This document shows positions 45,352 through 54,179 of a stretch of DNA of 64,000 nt, in pieces. The notes beneath the pieces were generated by a model. It ran no database searches. It was given only the letters and a program-made list of their open reading frames with translations, and was not told where the DNA came from. Location of the stretch: contig NZ_SELQ01000006.1 in assembly GCF_004145405.1 (NCBI RefSeq), positions 1 to 64,000 of the forward strand. The letters run 5' to 3'. Every line of letters begins with the position of its first letter. The stretch's first letter is position 1. A program made the translations under genes and the position numbers. Source of the stretch: Salipiger sp. IMCC34102. GTDB lineage: Bacteria > Pseudomonadota > Alphaproteobacteria > Rhodobacterales > Rhodobacteraceae.

Positions 45352-46646
45352 TCGGCCGCGACCCGCGCGGGGGTGGCGTTGATCCCGGCCACCACGTCGA
45401 GCGCACTGGCCAGACCATCCTCGTGGAAACCGTTGCGCATCCATGCTCCGCAAACCCAGGTGCGGTTGGTGCCGTTGGTCGCCCGTGCGCGCTTTTGCGC
45501 CTGCAGCGCGTCGGCGTCGTAGACGGGGTGGCGCAGGTTCGTCTCGTCCCAGATCAGGTCCTCGCGGATCGGGCGCACGCTGTTGAGCGTCACCATGTAG
45601 TCCGCCCCCGTCAGCCAAGGCTGCAGCGAATTCATCCAGTAGGTCAGGTCGATCTGGTCCGAAGCGCGGTCTTCGGCTTCGGTATAGACCCAGGAAGCCC
45701 AGACCTTGCGCCGCTTCGGCATGACGGAGGTATCGGAATGCAGCACCACCCGGTTGCCCTGATAGCGCACGGCTCCCAGCATCGCGCGTTCCTCCGGGCT
45801 GGGGTCCGTCAGCAGATGCAGCGTATCATCCGAATGGGTGGCGAAGACGACCTCGTCGAAGGCATCCCATTCGTCACCGTGCCCCCGCACCTCGACCCCG
45901 TCGGGCGTTCGACGCACGCCCTGCACCGGCGTGCCCGGACGCAGTTCGACCCCGCGCGCCGTCATCGCCGTCTCGAGCTTGCGCACGTATTGCGCGCTGC
46001 CGCCTGCCACCGTGTACCACTGGTGCTGGCCATAGGTGCCCAGAAGCGCGTGGTTGTCGAAGAAGCGCAACAGGGCATCGGCCGGAAAGTCGAGGATCCG
46101 GGCTTTCGGCGTCGACCAGATCGCACCCGAGAAGGGCGTCAGGTAATGATCCCGGAAATAGTCGGACAGGCCAAGCTTGGCGATCAGCTCTCCCACGGTC
46201 AGGGAGCCTCCCTTTGCCGCCGCGAGCCCGTACTTGTTGAAATGCAGGATGTCGCGCACCATGCGCAGGAACTTCGGGTTCACCGCGTTGCGCCGCTGCG
46301 CGAAGAGCGCGTCGAGCGAATGCAGCGCGTATTCCAGCCGCCCGCCTGCGAAGGAGGCGCCGAAACTCATGTTGCTTGGGACGGTCTCGACACCAAGGTC
46401 GTCGAAGAGCTGCACGAGGTTTGGATAATTCGCCCGGTTGTAGACGATGAACCCCGTATCGACGGGCGTGTCGCGATCGGGCCCGGCCATGCGGGTGCGG
46501 GCATGTCCGCCCAGTCGCGGCTCGGCCTCGAACAGGACCACACGGTGATCCGTGGCCAGGGCGTAGGCCGCCCCCATGCCGGAGATACCGGCCCCGATCA
46601 CCGCAACGCGGCGGGTGGCCCCGATGGGTCGGTCGAATGGCATCAT
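45348..46646 (-). CDS. FAD-dependent amine-oxidase-like protein
   Basis: A 432-residue flavoprotein with the FAD-binding VIGAGISGMGAAYAL (G18, G20, G23), EAEPRLGGHART, and DTGFIVYNRANYPNLVQLF, typical of the oxidoreductase partnered with DUF1365 (RSP_1091-like in Rhodobacter sphaeroides). It is the first gene of a four- or five-gene operon. ATG 46646 has a CGGAGA site; a second ATG follows immediately. It probably acts on a membrane lipid or fatty-acid substrate (inference). Confidence 0.86.
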   Translation of the reverse strand: MMPFDRPIGATRRVAVIGAGISGMGAAYALATDHRVVLFEAEPRLGGHARTRMAGPDRDTPVDTGFIVYNRANYPNLVQLFDDLGVETVPSNMSFGASFAGGRLEYALHSLDALFAQRRNAVNPKFLRMVRDILHFNKYGLAAAKGGSLTVGELIAKLGLSDYFRDHYLTPFSGAIWSTPKARILDFPADALLRFFDNHALLGTYGQHQWYTVAGGSAQYVRKLETAMTARGVELRPGTPVQGVRRTPDGVEVRGHGDEWDAFDEVVFATHSDDTLHLLTDPSPEERAMLGAVRYQGNRVVLHSDTSVMPKRRKVWASWVYTEAEDRASDQIDLTYWMNSLQPWLTGADYMVTLNSVRPIREDLIWDETNLRHPVYDADALQAQKRARATNGTNRTWVCGAWMRNGFHEDGLASALDVVAGINATPARVAAE

Positions 46647-46724
46647 GGTCTCCGGTCTGGGTCTGGCCAAGACACGGAACCTAGCGCGGATCGGTTGCGG
46701 GACAGCGGCCGAATTGTCGCAGGG

Positions 46725-47117
46725 TCAGTCCCAGGCGAGTGGCACGTTCACCCCGTTGCGGGTCAGATATCCCGACCCCCGGGAATCGAGGTAGAAGTCC
46801 ACCCCCGGGTAAGCGCCCGTGATGCGGGTCCTGCCTTCGACATTCACGATCGTGCCTGCCGGACCGTTCGCGTCGCCACCGCAGATCGCCGTACCGTCGC
46901 GGCAGGGGACGAGCACGTAGCTCAGCAGGTTGCGGACCGGATCGGGGTCGGTCGCCACGATGCGGATGGCCGCCCCGTCAGCGAAGGGCGTGTCCCGGAA
47001 GGCCTCGTCGAAGGCGATGCCCGCCTGCTCGACCCGGCCCGCGCCCAGCCGCGGATCGGGGGCCGTGGCGCAAGCCGCAAGAAGGCCCATGCACAATACG
47101 GTAAGGCGTGGGATCAT
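46725..47117 (-). CDS. Predicted small lipoprotein
   Basis: A 130-residue protein with a lipobox LAAC (GLLAACATAP) after a hydrophobic signal, so it is predicted to be exported and lipid-modified. The mature part has two further cysteines (VPCRDGTAICGG) that may form a disulfide. AAGGAG lies before the ATG at 47117. No domain is recognised. It lies 28 bases after rmuC on the same strand and may end that transcript. Confidence 0.72.
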   Translation of the reverse strand: MIPRLTVLCMGLLAACATAPDPRLGAGRVEQAGIAFDEAFRDTPFADGAAIRIVATDPDPVRNLLSYVLVPCRDGTAICGGDANGPAGTIVNVEGRTRITGAYPGVDFYLDSRGSGYLTRNGVNVPLAWD

Positions 47118-47145
47118 CGGAAGGCTCCTTGGTCTGGCATCGGGA

Positions 47146-48459
47146 TCACTCTGTGTCATTGGCACCCGCATCGGCAAGAGGCAATGGCTCTGGCGCGCCG
47201 GCAGACAACTCCTCGAAATCGAAGTTGTCCAGCCGGTCCGCGCGCTTGCCGGCCCGGGTCGAGGCGGTCAGGATCCCCGAGACGTCGTCGTTCGCCTGTC
47301 GCAGGTGAGTTTCCAGCTTGCCCGCCCGTTCGCCGATCAATTCGACGTCGCGGTGCAGCTGTTTCAGGCTCTTGCGGATCGCCCCGGTCTGTTCGCGCAT
47401 CCGGGCGTCCTTGAGGATCGCGCGCATGGTATTCAGCGTCGCCATGCAGGTCGTGGGAGAGACGATCCAGACCCGCGCCGCGAAACCTTCGCGCACCACT
47501 TGCGGCAGGCGTGCGTGCAACTCGGCGTAGACGGCCTCCGATGGCAGGAACATGATCGCGCCGTCCGCCGTCTCTCCCTCGATGATGTATTTCTCTGTGA
47601 TCGCCTTGATATGGACGCGAACGGCGGCGCCGAGCTGCTTGAGCGCCGCTTCCTGTTCGGCGCGCCCTTCGGCACGGGCGAGGGTCTCGTAGGCCTCCAG
47701 CGGGAATTTCGCGTCGACGACGATGGGCCCCGGCGGGTTCGGCAGGTGGATGAGGCAATCCGCGCGCTTGCCGTTGGAAAGCGTCGCCTGCAACGTGTAG
47801 CTGTCGCTGGGCAGCGCCTTGCCGACGATGTCCGTCAACTGGATCTCACCGAAGGCACCGCGGGTCTGCTTGTTCGACAGGATATCCTGCAGCGACAGCA
47901 CGTCGCCCGACAGCTTCTCGATATTGCTTTGCGCGCGGTCGATGGTGGCGAGCCGTTCCTGCAGTTCCGTCAGCTGCTTGGCCGATTTCTCGGAACTGCC
48001 CGAGAGCGTCTCGGTCATCCGCTCCTGCATGTCCGACAGGGTCCGCGCGGATTTGAGCGCGTTTTCCGCCAGCCGTTCCGCGACCTGGGTATTGGTCTCG
48101 GCCAGTTGGCGGGCGACGCGGGCGTTGGTGTCGGACAGCCGGTCGGCCACCTGCGCCGTGACCTCGGACAGGCGACGCTCCATCGTCTGGATGACGTGGG
48201 TCTGGCCGCTGGCCTGCGTGTCCGCAACGGTGCGCAAATTCTCCGACAACCGGGTCTGGTTGCTACCCAAGTCCTGCATGAAGACCGAAAGCTGCCCCAC
48301 CTGCCCTGCCAGCGCGTCAACCGCCTGCCCCGAGCGGTTCGCGCGGCGTCCCGTCGCGATCAGCAGCCAGAAGAGCGCCGCGATCAGCACGACGCCCAGC
48401 ACAGCCGCCCATAAGCGAGGGTCGTCGGTGGCGATCTGCATATTCCCGATCTCGATCAT
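47146..48459 (-). CDS. rmuC: DNA recombination protein RmuC
   Basis: RmuC-family protein with an N-terminal membrane anchor (about 17-38), a long coiled coil (40-190) and a PD-(D/E)XK-nuclease-like C-terminal domain: TRGAFGEIQL, then VVDAKFPLEAYE and IKAITEKYIIEGETADGAIMFLPSEAVYAE. 437 residues is typical. It limits DNA inversions or rearrangements in E. coli. The ATG overlaps the mutL stop as ATGA, so it is translationally coupled to mutL. Confidence 0.92.
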   Translation of the reverse strand: MIEIGNMQIATDDPRLWAAVLGVVLIAALFWLLIATGRRANRSGQAVDALAGQVGQLSVFMQDLGSNQTRLSENLRTVADTQASGQTHVIQTMERRLSEVTAQVADRLSDTNARVARQLAETNTQVAERLAENALKSARTLSDMQERMTETLSGSSEKSAKQLTELQERLATIDRAQSNIEKLSGDVLSLQDILSNKQTRGAFGEIQLTDIVGKALPSDSYTLQATLSNGKRADCLIHLPNPPGPIVVDAKFPLEAYETLARAEGRAEQEAALKQLGAAVRVHIKAITEKYIIEGETADGAIMFLPSEAVYAELHARLPQVVREGFAARVWIVSPTTCMATLNTMRAILKDARMREQTGAIRKSLKQLHRDVELIGERAGKLETHLRQANDDVSGILTASTRAGKRADRLDNFDFEELSAGAPEPLPLADAGANDTE

Positions 48460-50285
48460 GTGCGCCCGAAGAGCCGTTCGATGTCGCGCATCGACAAGGT
48501 GACCGACGTGGGACGCCCGTGGTTGCACTGGCCCGCATTGGGCGTCTCTTCCATCTCCCGCAGGAGCGCGTTCATCTCGGGCGCGGACATGCGCCGGCCG
48601 GTACGGACCGATCCGTGGCAGGCGACGCGGCTCAGGATCGCGTCGATGCGCGCCTTGAGCGGCGCGGTGTCGCCGCCGTCCGACAGCGCGTCCAGCACGT
48701 CGAGCACAAGGCGGCGGGCATCCACGGTGCCCAGGATCGCCGGGGTCTCTCGCACGGCGATGGCCCCCTGACCGAACGGCTCGATTCCGAGGCCCAGTCG
48801 CGCAAGGTCTTCGGTATGGGACAAGAGGTGATCGGCCTCGGTCGGTGTCAGCTCCACGATCTCGGGGATCAGAAGGGCCTGTGCCGTGACGCCCGCGCTG
48901 TCCATCTGCCCCTTGAGCCGCTCGTAGACCAGCCGCTCGTGCGCCGCGTGGGCATCGACGATCACCAGCCCTTCGGCAGTCTGTGACAGGATATAGTTCT
49001 CGTGCAGTTGGGCGCGGGCGGCCCCCAAGGGCCGCGTCTCGTCGCCCGGCGCCTCGGACGTGTCGCCGACCGGTTCGATCCGGGCCGACGGGCTCTCTGC
49101 AAAGCCCGACTGGAATGTCATGCTTTGCGCCGTGAATCGCGAAGCCGGTCGCGAGGCCTGGTCCATCTGGTAGGTCCGCGGCGCCACCACCGGGGTCATG
49201 GCCCCCAGCGTGGCGGTGCTGACGGTGGTGGAGGTGCGATGTCCGGCCTCGGCCAGCGCATGGCGGATGCCGCTGACGATGAGGCCCCGCACGGCCGCGG
49301 GGTCGCGGAATCGGACCTCCGACTTGGCGGGGTGGACGTTGACGTCGACGAGCGTGGGGTCGCAATCGACGAAGAGACAGGCCACCGGGTGCCGGTCGCG
49401 CGACATCACGTCCATGTAGGCCGCGCGCAAGGCCCCGAGCAGCATCCGGTCGCGCACGGGACGACCGTTGACGCAAAGGTACTGCGCGACCGCGGCGCCC
49501 TTCGAATAGGTCGGAAGCGCGGTATAGCCGGTCAGGTGGATCCCCTCCCGCTCCGCGTCGAGCCGAAGGGCGTTGTCCGCGAAGTCGCGGCCCAGCGCCG
49601 TGCGCAACCGGCGGTGCAGCGCGTCGAAGAGATCCCCGGTCTCCGCATCGGCGCGGTAGAGGGTGCGGGGGTCGCCCTTCGATGTGTCGCGCAGCACGAA
49701 GGTGACGAAAGGCTCTGCCATCGACAGGCGCTTGATCGTGTCGGCGATGGCCTGGGTTTCGGCCCGGTCGCTGCGCAGGAACTTCAGCCGCGCGGGCGTG
49801 GCATAGAACAGATCCGCCAGATCGACCTGCGTGCCCTTCGGATGGCCCGCGGGTCTGGCGCGTTCGATCACGCCGCCCGCGACCCGGATCGTCGCCGCCT
49901 CCTCACCGCAGCGCGTGGTGATCGTCATCCGCCCCACGGCCCCCAGCGACGGCAATGCCTCGCCTCGGAAGCCGAAGGAATGGATGTTCAGAAGGTCGGT
50001 GCCGTCGATCTTGGAGGTCGCATGGCGCGACAGGGCCAGCGGCAGATCGCCGGGCGCTATGCCGCAGCCGTCGTCCGAGACGCGGATCAAGGTCTTGCCG
50101 CCGTCGGAGATGGTGATCTCGATCCGGGTGGCGCCTGCGTCGATGGCATTTTCCACCAGTTCCTTCACGGCCGAGGCGGGCCGCTCCACGACCTCTCCAG
50201 CCGCGATGCGATTGACCGCTGCTTCGTCCAGCTGGCGAATCACGGGCGCGGCACTGGGGCGTATCTGGGGGGCGATGGATGTCAT
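48456..50285 (-). CDS. mutL: DNA mismatch repair protein MutL
   Basis: Mismatch-repair ATPase and strand-nicking factor. The 609-residue product has the GHKL ATPase motifs ELVENAIDA (E45, N46), DDGCGI and SFGFRGEALPS. A C-terminal endonuclease domain has DAHAAHER followed by an appropriately spaced Glu, the metal-binding DxHA(x)2E(x)4E type, and later QCNHGRPT. It is thus the nicking-competent type found where MutH is absent. The start at 50285 is family-consistent although its ribosome binding site is weak. It lies 62 bases downstream of fliP on the same strand. Confidence 0.95.
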   Translation of the reverse strand: MTSIAPQIRPSAAPVIRQLDEAAVNRIAAGEVVERPASAVKELVENAIDAGATRIEITISDGGKTLIRVSDDGCGIAPGDLPLALSRHATSKIDGTDLLNIHSFGFRGEALPSLGAVGRMTITTRCGEEAATIRVAGGVIERARPAGHPKGTQVDLADLFYATPARLKFLRSDRAETQAIADTIKRLSMAEPFVTFVLRDTSKGDPRTLYRADAETGDLFDALHRRLRTALGRDFADNALRLDAEREGIHLTGYTALPTYSKGAAVAQYLCVNGRPVRDRMLLGALRAAYMDVMSRDRHPVACLFVDCDPTLVDVNVHPAKSEVRFRDPAAVRGLIVSGIRHALAEAGHRTSTTVSTATLGAMTPVVAPRTYQMDQASRPASRFTAQSMTFQSGFAESPSARIEPVGDTSEAPGDETRPLGAARAQLHENYILSQTAEGLVIVDAHAAHERLVYERLKGQMDSAGVTAQALLIPEIVELTPTEADHLLSHTEDLARLGLGIEPFGQGAIAVRETPAILGTVDARRLVLDVLDALSDGGDTAPLKARIDAILSRVACHGSVRTGRRMSAPEMNALLREMEETPNAGQCNHGRPTSVTLSMRDIERLFGRT

Positions 50286-50347
50286 GCCACAAGGGATAGC
50301 ACGACCCTGCGCCGCACCGCGAGGGGGGTCCCGCGCGATTTTCGTGC

Positions 50348-51088
50348 CTAGCTGTATCCTCGCACCAGACTTGCGGCGATCAGCGCCCAACCATCGGCCA
50401 CGACGAAGAAGGCCAGCTTGAACGGCAGCGACACGATGGCGGGCGGGACCATCATCATGCCCATCGACATCAGCACCGCGGCCACGACGAGGTCGATGAT
50501 GAGGAACGGCAGGAAGATCAGGAAGCCCACCTGAAACGCCCGCGCGATCTCGGACAGAAGAAACGATGGCACCAGAACCGAAAGCGGTGCCTCGTCCGGG
50601 GACACCGATGGCGCGACATCCGGGCGCAATGCTGCGAGTTCGCTCAACGTGGCCAGGTCCACCCGGGCGGCCATGAAGTCCCGCAGGGGGGCAATGACGC
50701 GGTCGAAGGCCTCTTCGACCTCAATCCGTTCTTCCATCAGCGGGACGACCCCCTCGGTATAGGCTTGGGTGAAGACGGGCTCCATCACGAAGTAGGTCAG
50801 GAACAGGGCCAGGCTGACCATCAGCATATTGGGTGGCGATTGCTGCAGCCCGATGGCCTGGCGCAGGATCGCAAGCACCGTCACGATGAACGGAAAACAG
50901 GTGACCATCACCAGGATGCCGGGCGCGAGCCCCAGCACCGTGACCAGCACCAATAGCTGAACTGCGCGCGTGGCCAGCGCGCCCCCCTCGCCCAGATCGA
51001 GCGAGACGGATTGCGCCTGGGCGGGGCCTGCCAGGAAGACCAGCGCGATCAGCGCAAGGAAGAGTGCATCAGGACAGCGCGCGGGCAT
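50348..51088 (-). CDS. fliP: Flagellar export-gate protein FliP
   Basis: Core membrane protein of the flagellar type III export gate, forming a helical pore with FliQ and FliR. The 246-residue product has a signal-like N-terminus (cleaved in the family), then about four spans. It contains CFPFIVTVLAILRQAIGLQQ and LSEIARAFQVGFLIFLPFLIIDLVVA, the FliP signatures. The ATG lies inside the 3' end of fliN. A GTG one codon earlier is possible. fliO, often present between fliN and fliP, is not seen. Confidence 0.94.
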   Translation of the reverse strand: MPARCPDALFLALIALVFLAGPAQAQSVSLDLGEGGALATRAVQLLVLVTVLGLAPGILVMVTCFPFIVTVLAILRQAIGLQQSPPNMLMVSLALFLTYFVMEPVFTQAYTEGVVPLMEERIEVEEAFDRVIAPLRDFMAARVDLATLSELAALRPDVAPSVSPDEAPLSVLVPSFLLSEIARAFQVGFLIFLPFLIIDLVVAAVLMSMGMMMVPPAIVSLPFKLAFFVVADGWALIAASLVRGYS

Positions 51089-51362
51089 CACTCACGATCT
51101 CGGTCAGGCGCACCGCCAGTCGGCCGCTGTCGTCGCCCTCCATCTCCTGCAACTCGCCGCGCGCGATCAGCTTGTCGCCGATGTAAAGCTCCACCTGGTC
51201 GTCGATCCGCCGGTCCAGCGGCAGGATATCCGACGAGGTGAGGTTCAACAGATCGGCGATGATCGGGCGGGCCTTGCCGACCGAAACGGTCACCTCGACC
51301 GGAATCTGGTCGAGCAGGCGGTTGCGGTCGGCCTGCGGGGCCGCGGCTTGCATGTCATCCAT
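51069..51362 (-). CDS. fliN: Flagellar motor switch protein FliN
   Basis: C-ring component that sets rotation direction and docks the export ATPase complex. The 97-residue product carries a single SpoA domain: IPVEVTVSVGKARPIIADLL and the hallmark LDRRIDDQVELYIGDKLIARGELQEMEG. Its length is that of FliN rather than FliY. It overlaps the fliH-like gene by eight bases and fliP by 20 bases. Confidence 0.92.
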   Translation of the reverse strand: MDDMQAAAPQADRNRLLDQIPVEVTVSVGKARPIIADLLNLTSSDILPLDRRIDDQVELYIGDKLIARGELQEMEGDDSGRLAVRLTEIVSDARALS

Positions 51363-51924
51363 CGGTTTCGCTTTCTGTCAGGTGATCGGTAAAGGCATCG
51401 AAGAGGGCCGAAATTCGCGCGATCAGCGCCCCGCGGTCGAAGATCGTGTCCTGGCCGGGGCCGCCCAGCACGACGCAGAGCGGGGCAAGTTCGGGATCGA
51501 CCACCAACCGCATCCGCAAGGCGATGTCGGGCGGCAGCAAGGGCGCCAGAACCTCGCGGTCGTCGGGCGCGCACCGCAGGACGATCTCCGAGTTGGCAAC
51601 TCCTTTCGAGATACGCGCGAATTCGTCCGCGAGGTCGGCGACCAGCGCCTGCGGAGCGGTTCGGGGCAAGATCTGCGAACAGATCGCGTCGAACACCGGC
51701 TTGAGCTTCCGGGCCACCTCGCGGTGGGCCTCTTCTTCCGTCCGGCAGAGGGCGGTCAGCGCACGGGTCAGTTCGGCGATGCGGTCATCTTGCGCGCTCT
51801 GCGCTTCGGCAAGGCCTGCCGCATAGCCTTCTGCGTAACCCGGCAGTTCTTCGGTCGGGATCGGGACCGGTTCGCTGGGACGTTCGGCGGCGGCGAAATC
51901 GGCAAGTCGTGTCAGGACGGTCAT
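51355..51924 (-). CDS. FliH-like flagellar export regulator
   Basis: A 189-residue helical protein at the position of fliH, between fliF and fliN. It has the Gly/Ala-rich G-x3-G-like segment GYAEGYAAGLAEAQ near residues 29-42, followed by a coiled coil, and a C-terminal domain ending near ARISALFDAF. This pattern matches FliH/YscL stator proteins that restrain the export ATPase, but divergence is high. The start directly abuts the fliF stop codon. Confidence 0.72.
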   Translation of the reverse strand: MTVLTRLADFAAAERPSEPVPIPTEELPGYAEGYAAGLAEAQSAQDDRIAELTRALTALCRTEEEAHREVARKLKPVFDAICSQILPRTAPQALVADLADEFARISKGVANSEIVLRCAPDDREVLAPLLPPDIALRMRLVVDPELAPLCVVLGGPGQDTIFDRGALIARISALFDAFTDHLTESETDG

Positions 51925-53559
51925 CTACGAAGTCTCCCCCTCTGGCCGTTCCATCCAGTCCTGCAGGATCTGGACGGTCTCGGTCTGCCGGTCCTCGATC
52001 ATGCTGCGCAGGCGGGCGACCGGATCGAGTGCCTCGGGCTCCTGCGGCGCATCGAAGACGTTCCCGAAGCCGCCGCCACCCGCGTTTGTCGCGCGGAACT
52101 CTTCGAGGGAAGGCGCGCTGTCGAAGACCTCTCCGCCGCCCTCCATCATGGAGGCATCGCCCGGCCCAGGCGGGGGCAGCGCCTCTGCATTGCGGTTGGG
52201 GGCCAGGATCGGGCGCACCACGAAAAGTCCGAGGACCAGGGCGACCACGGCGGCGATGGCGATCTGGATGATCTGCATCAGGTTGATACCGCCGCGGATG
52301 AGGCCCGGCACGACACCGGCAGTGCCTTCCACCGGCTGCGGCCCGAACGACATGGACCGCAGGGTGATCACGTCGCCCCGCCCTTCGTCGAGGCCGACCG
52401 CCGAGGCCACCAATTCGGTCATGTCCTCCAGTTCCTCGGGCGTCCGCGGAACGGCGGCGGTCGTACCATCGGGGTTGATGTCCAATCGGTCGTTCACCAG
52501 CACCGCAACGGTCAGCCGCTTCACATCCCCCGGTGCCTTCACGATCTGCCGTTCGGTCTGCGAGATCTCGTAGTTCGTCAGGACCCGCGATTCGCTGTCC
52601 TGCGCGCTGGAGCCGCCACCCTCCGCATCGCCATCGGGCACGTTCGAGGCAACTGTGACCGCCCCGCCCGCCGTATCCTGCGCGTTGGAGCTGTTTTCGG
52701 TCACGTCGGTGCTGATGGCGATGCGGGAGTCGGGATCGACGGTCCGCTCGACGATCTGCTCGGACGCGGTGACCGTATCGATGGACACTTCCACCACCGC
52801 ATTGCCGGCGCCGACCCGTGCCTCGAGAAGCCGTTCCGCGCGGCGGCGCAGCAGATCGGCGCGGGAATCGCCGCCGGCAGCGACGGAGAGATCCTCGCCC
52901 CCCGACAGAAGCCCGCCCATGTCATCGATGATCGCCACGCCCTCGGGCTGCAGGCCCGTCACAGCCGAGGCCACGAGATATTGCAGCGCCCGGACCTGCT
53001 GCGCCGACATCGCGCCTTGCGTGGTCGTGACAGTCACCGCCGCGGTGGGTGCCGCATCCCGCTGGAACCGCTGGGTGCCGGGGGTGGAAATATGGACCCG
53101 GGCCGCCCGGATCGCGGGGCTGGAAAGGATGGTCCGCGCCAGTTCGCCCTCGCGGGCGCGCCAGTAGGCGGCATCGAACATCTGGCTGGTCGTGCCGAAA
53201 CCGGACAGGTTGTCGAGCAGCTCGTAACCCTTGGTGCCGGTTGCGGGCAGCCCTTCCCCCGCCAGGGCCATGCGCAGCGAATCACGCTCGGCCGCGTCGA
53301 CGTAGATCGAGCCGCCCCTCACGTCGTAGCGCACGCCGCGCTGGTCGAGGGCGGTAAGGACGTCGCCCGCCGCCGCCGGCTCCAGCCCGCCGAACAGCAG
53401 CGTCATGTCCCTTTGCCCGGCCGAGCGTGCCAGAAGCAGCACGGCCAGGAACACGATGACGGTCGCCCCCACCGCCACGAGGCGGCGGGTGGGTCCCAGT
53501 TTCGTCCAGACGGTCATCAAACCTTCCACATCGTTCTCCGATTCTCGGGCTTCTGCCAC
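51925..53559 (-). CDS. fliF: Flagellar MS-ring protein FliF
   Basis: Forms the MS ring of the flagellar basal body. The 544-residue product has an N-terminal span (about 28-45), the ring-building motifs (DMTLLFGGLEP, GYELLDN, ARVHISTPGT, VTTTQGAMSAQQVRAL), a second span near 430-450, and the C-terminal FliG-binding tail. It starts at GTG 53559 with GGGGGA upstream. An ATG at 53517 (MTVWTKLG) also has a GGAAGG site and would give 530 residues. It is the first gene of the leftward operon. Confidence 0.95.
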   Translation of the reverse strand: MAEARESENDVEGLMTVWTKLGPTRRLVAVGATVIVFLAVLLLARSAGQRDMTLLFGGLEPAAAGDVLTALDQRGVRYDVRGGSIYVDAAERDSLRMALAGEGLPATGTKGYELLDNLSGFGTTSQMFDAAYWRAREGELARTILSSPAIRAARVHISTPGTQRFQRDAAPTAAVTVTTTQGAMSAQQVRALQYLVASAVTGLQPEGVAIIDDMGGLLSGGEDLSVAAGGDSRADLLRRRAERLLEARVGAGNAVVEVSIDTVTASEQIVERTVDPDSRIAISTDVTENSSNAQDTAGGAVTVASNVPDGDAEGGGSSAQDSESRVLTNYEISQTERQIVKAPGDVKRLTVAVLVNDRLDINPDGTTAAVPRTPEELEDMTELVASAVGLDEGRGDVITLRSMSFGPQPVEGTAGVVPGLIRGGINLMQIIQIAIAAVVALVLGLFVVRPILAPNRNAEALPPPGPGDASMMEGGGEVFDSAPSLEEFRATNAGGGGFGNVFDAPQEPEALDPVARLRSMIEDRQTETVQILQDWMERPEGETS

Positions 53560-53587
53560 GGTGTCCCCCGCTTTTGATCCAACGGGT

Positions 53588-53602
53588 TTAACAATCGGTT
53601 AG
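53588..53602. promoter_or_regulatory. CtrA-type box between divergent flagellar operons
   Basis: TTAA-N7-TTAG (53588-53602) differs at one position from the full CtrA consensus TTAA-N7-TTAA. It lies in the 94-base gap between fliF and fliL, about 30 bases from the fliF start and 50 from the fliL start. This fits direct CtrA control of flagellar genes as known in Caulobacter and Rhodobacterales; binding itself is inferred. Confidence 0.55.
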
Positions 53603-53653
53603 GACGCCCGCGCTAACTTGCCTCCATCGCAGCAACACCTGCCGGAGCGTTCC

Positions 53654-54166
53654 ATGACCGACGTGACCCCTGATCAGATCAAAGGAAAAGCGAAGTCGTC
53701 CAGGCTTGGGCTCATCGTCGCTCCGGTCCTGCTGATCGTCGCCGCGGGCGGCAGTTACGTCGGGGCCAGCAAGTTCTTCGCGCCCGAGGCTGCCGCGGGT
53801 CAGGATAGCCACGGGGACGACGCGCAGGCGAAGGCTCACGATGACGCTTCGGACGCGCACGGCGCCGGGGGCGACGTGGCCTTCGTGGCGCTCGACCCGA
53901 TGCTGGTCTCGCTCGCCGACAGCGACCGTCACCTACGATTCGTGGCCCAGGTGGAAGTGGCACCCGGACAGCAGCAGGCCGTCGCCGCGCTGACGCCCCG
54001 GCTGATCGATACCTTGCAGGATTACCTGCGGGCGGTCGGGTCGGAACATCTGGGCGATGCAGAGGCGCTGTTGCGCCTGCGGTCACAGATGCTGCGTCGG
54101 TTGCAGATGGTGGCGGGGCCGGACCGGGTCCGCGATCTGCTGATCATGGAATTCGTGCTGAACTAG
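53654..54166 (+). CDS. fliL: Flagellar basal-body-associated protein FliL
   Basis: Single-span inner-membrane protein near the stator that supports torque and swarming. From 53654 the product is 170 residues, with a membrane span at about 20-40 (LGLIVAPVLLIVAAGGSYVGA) and a periplasmic domain ending RDLLIMEFVLN, the FliL C-terminal signature. A GGAG site precedes the ATG. It is the first gene of the rightward flagellar operon; a second FliL-like gene lies at 62657-63172. Confidence 0.9.
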   Translation: MTDVTPDQIKGKAKSSRLGLIVAPVLLIVAAGGSYVGASKFFAPEAAAGQDSHGDDAQAKAHDDASDAHGAGGDVAFVALDPMLVSLADSDRHLRFVAQVEVAPGQQQAVAALTPRLIDTLQDYLRAVGSEHLGDAEALLRLRSQMLRRLQMVAGPDRVRDLLIMEFVLN

Positions 54167-54179
54167 GAAGGGTCGTTGC

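Noticed and set aside
46650-46740. Possible sigma-E (TGATCC-N18-TAAGA) promoter before the flavin oxidase operon
   Set aside because: A CGATCC occurs on the minus strand, but 18 bases downstream the sequence is TGGCC, with no -10 match.
45225-47414. 729-residue open frame on the plus strand
   Set aside because: Antisense to the flavin oxidase, lipoprotein and rmuC genes; no recognisable product.
51238-53577. 779-residue open frame on the plus strand
   Set aside because: Antisense to fliN, fliH-like and fliF.
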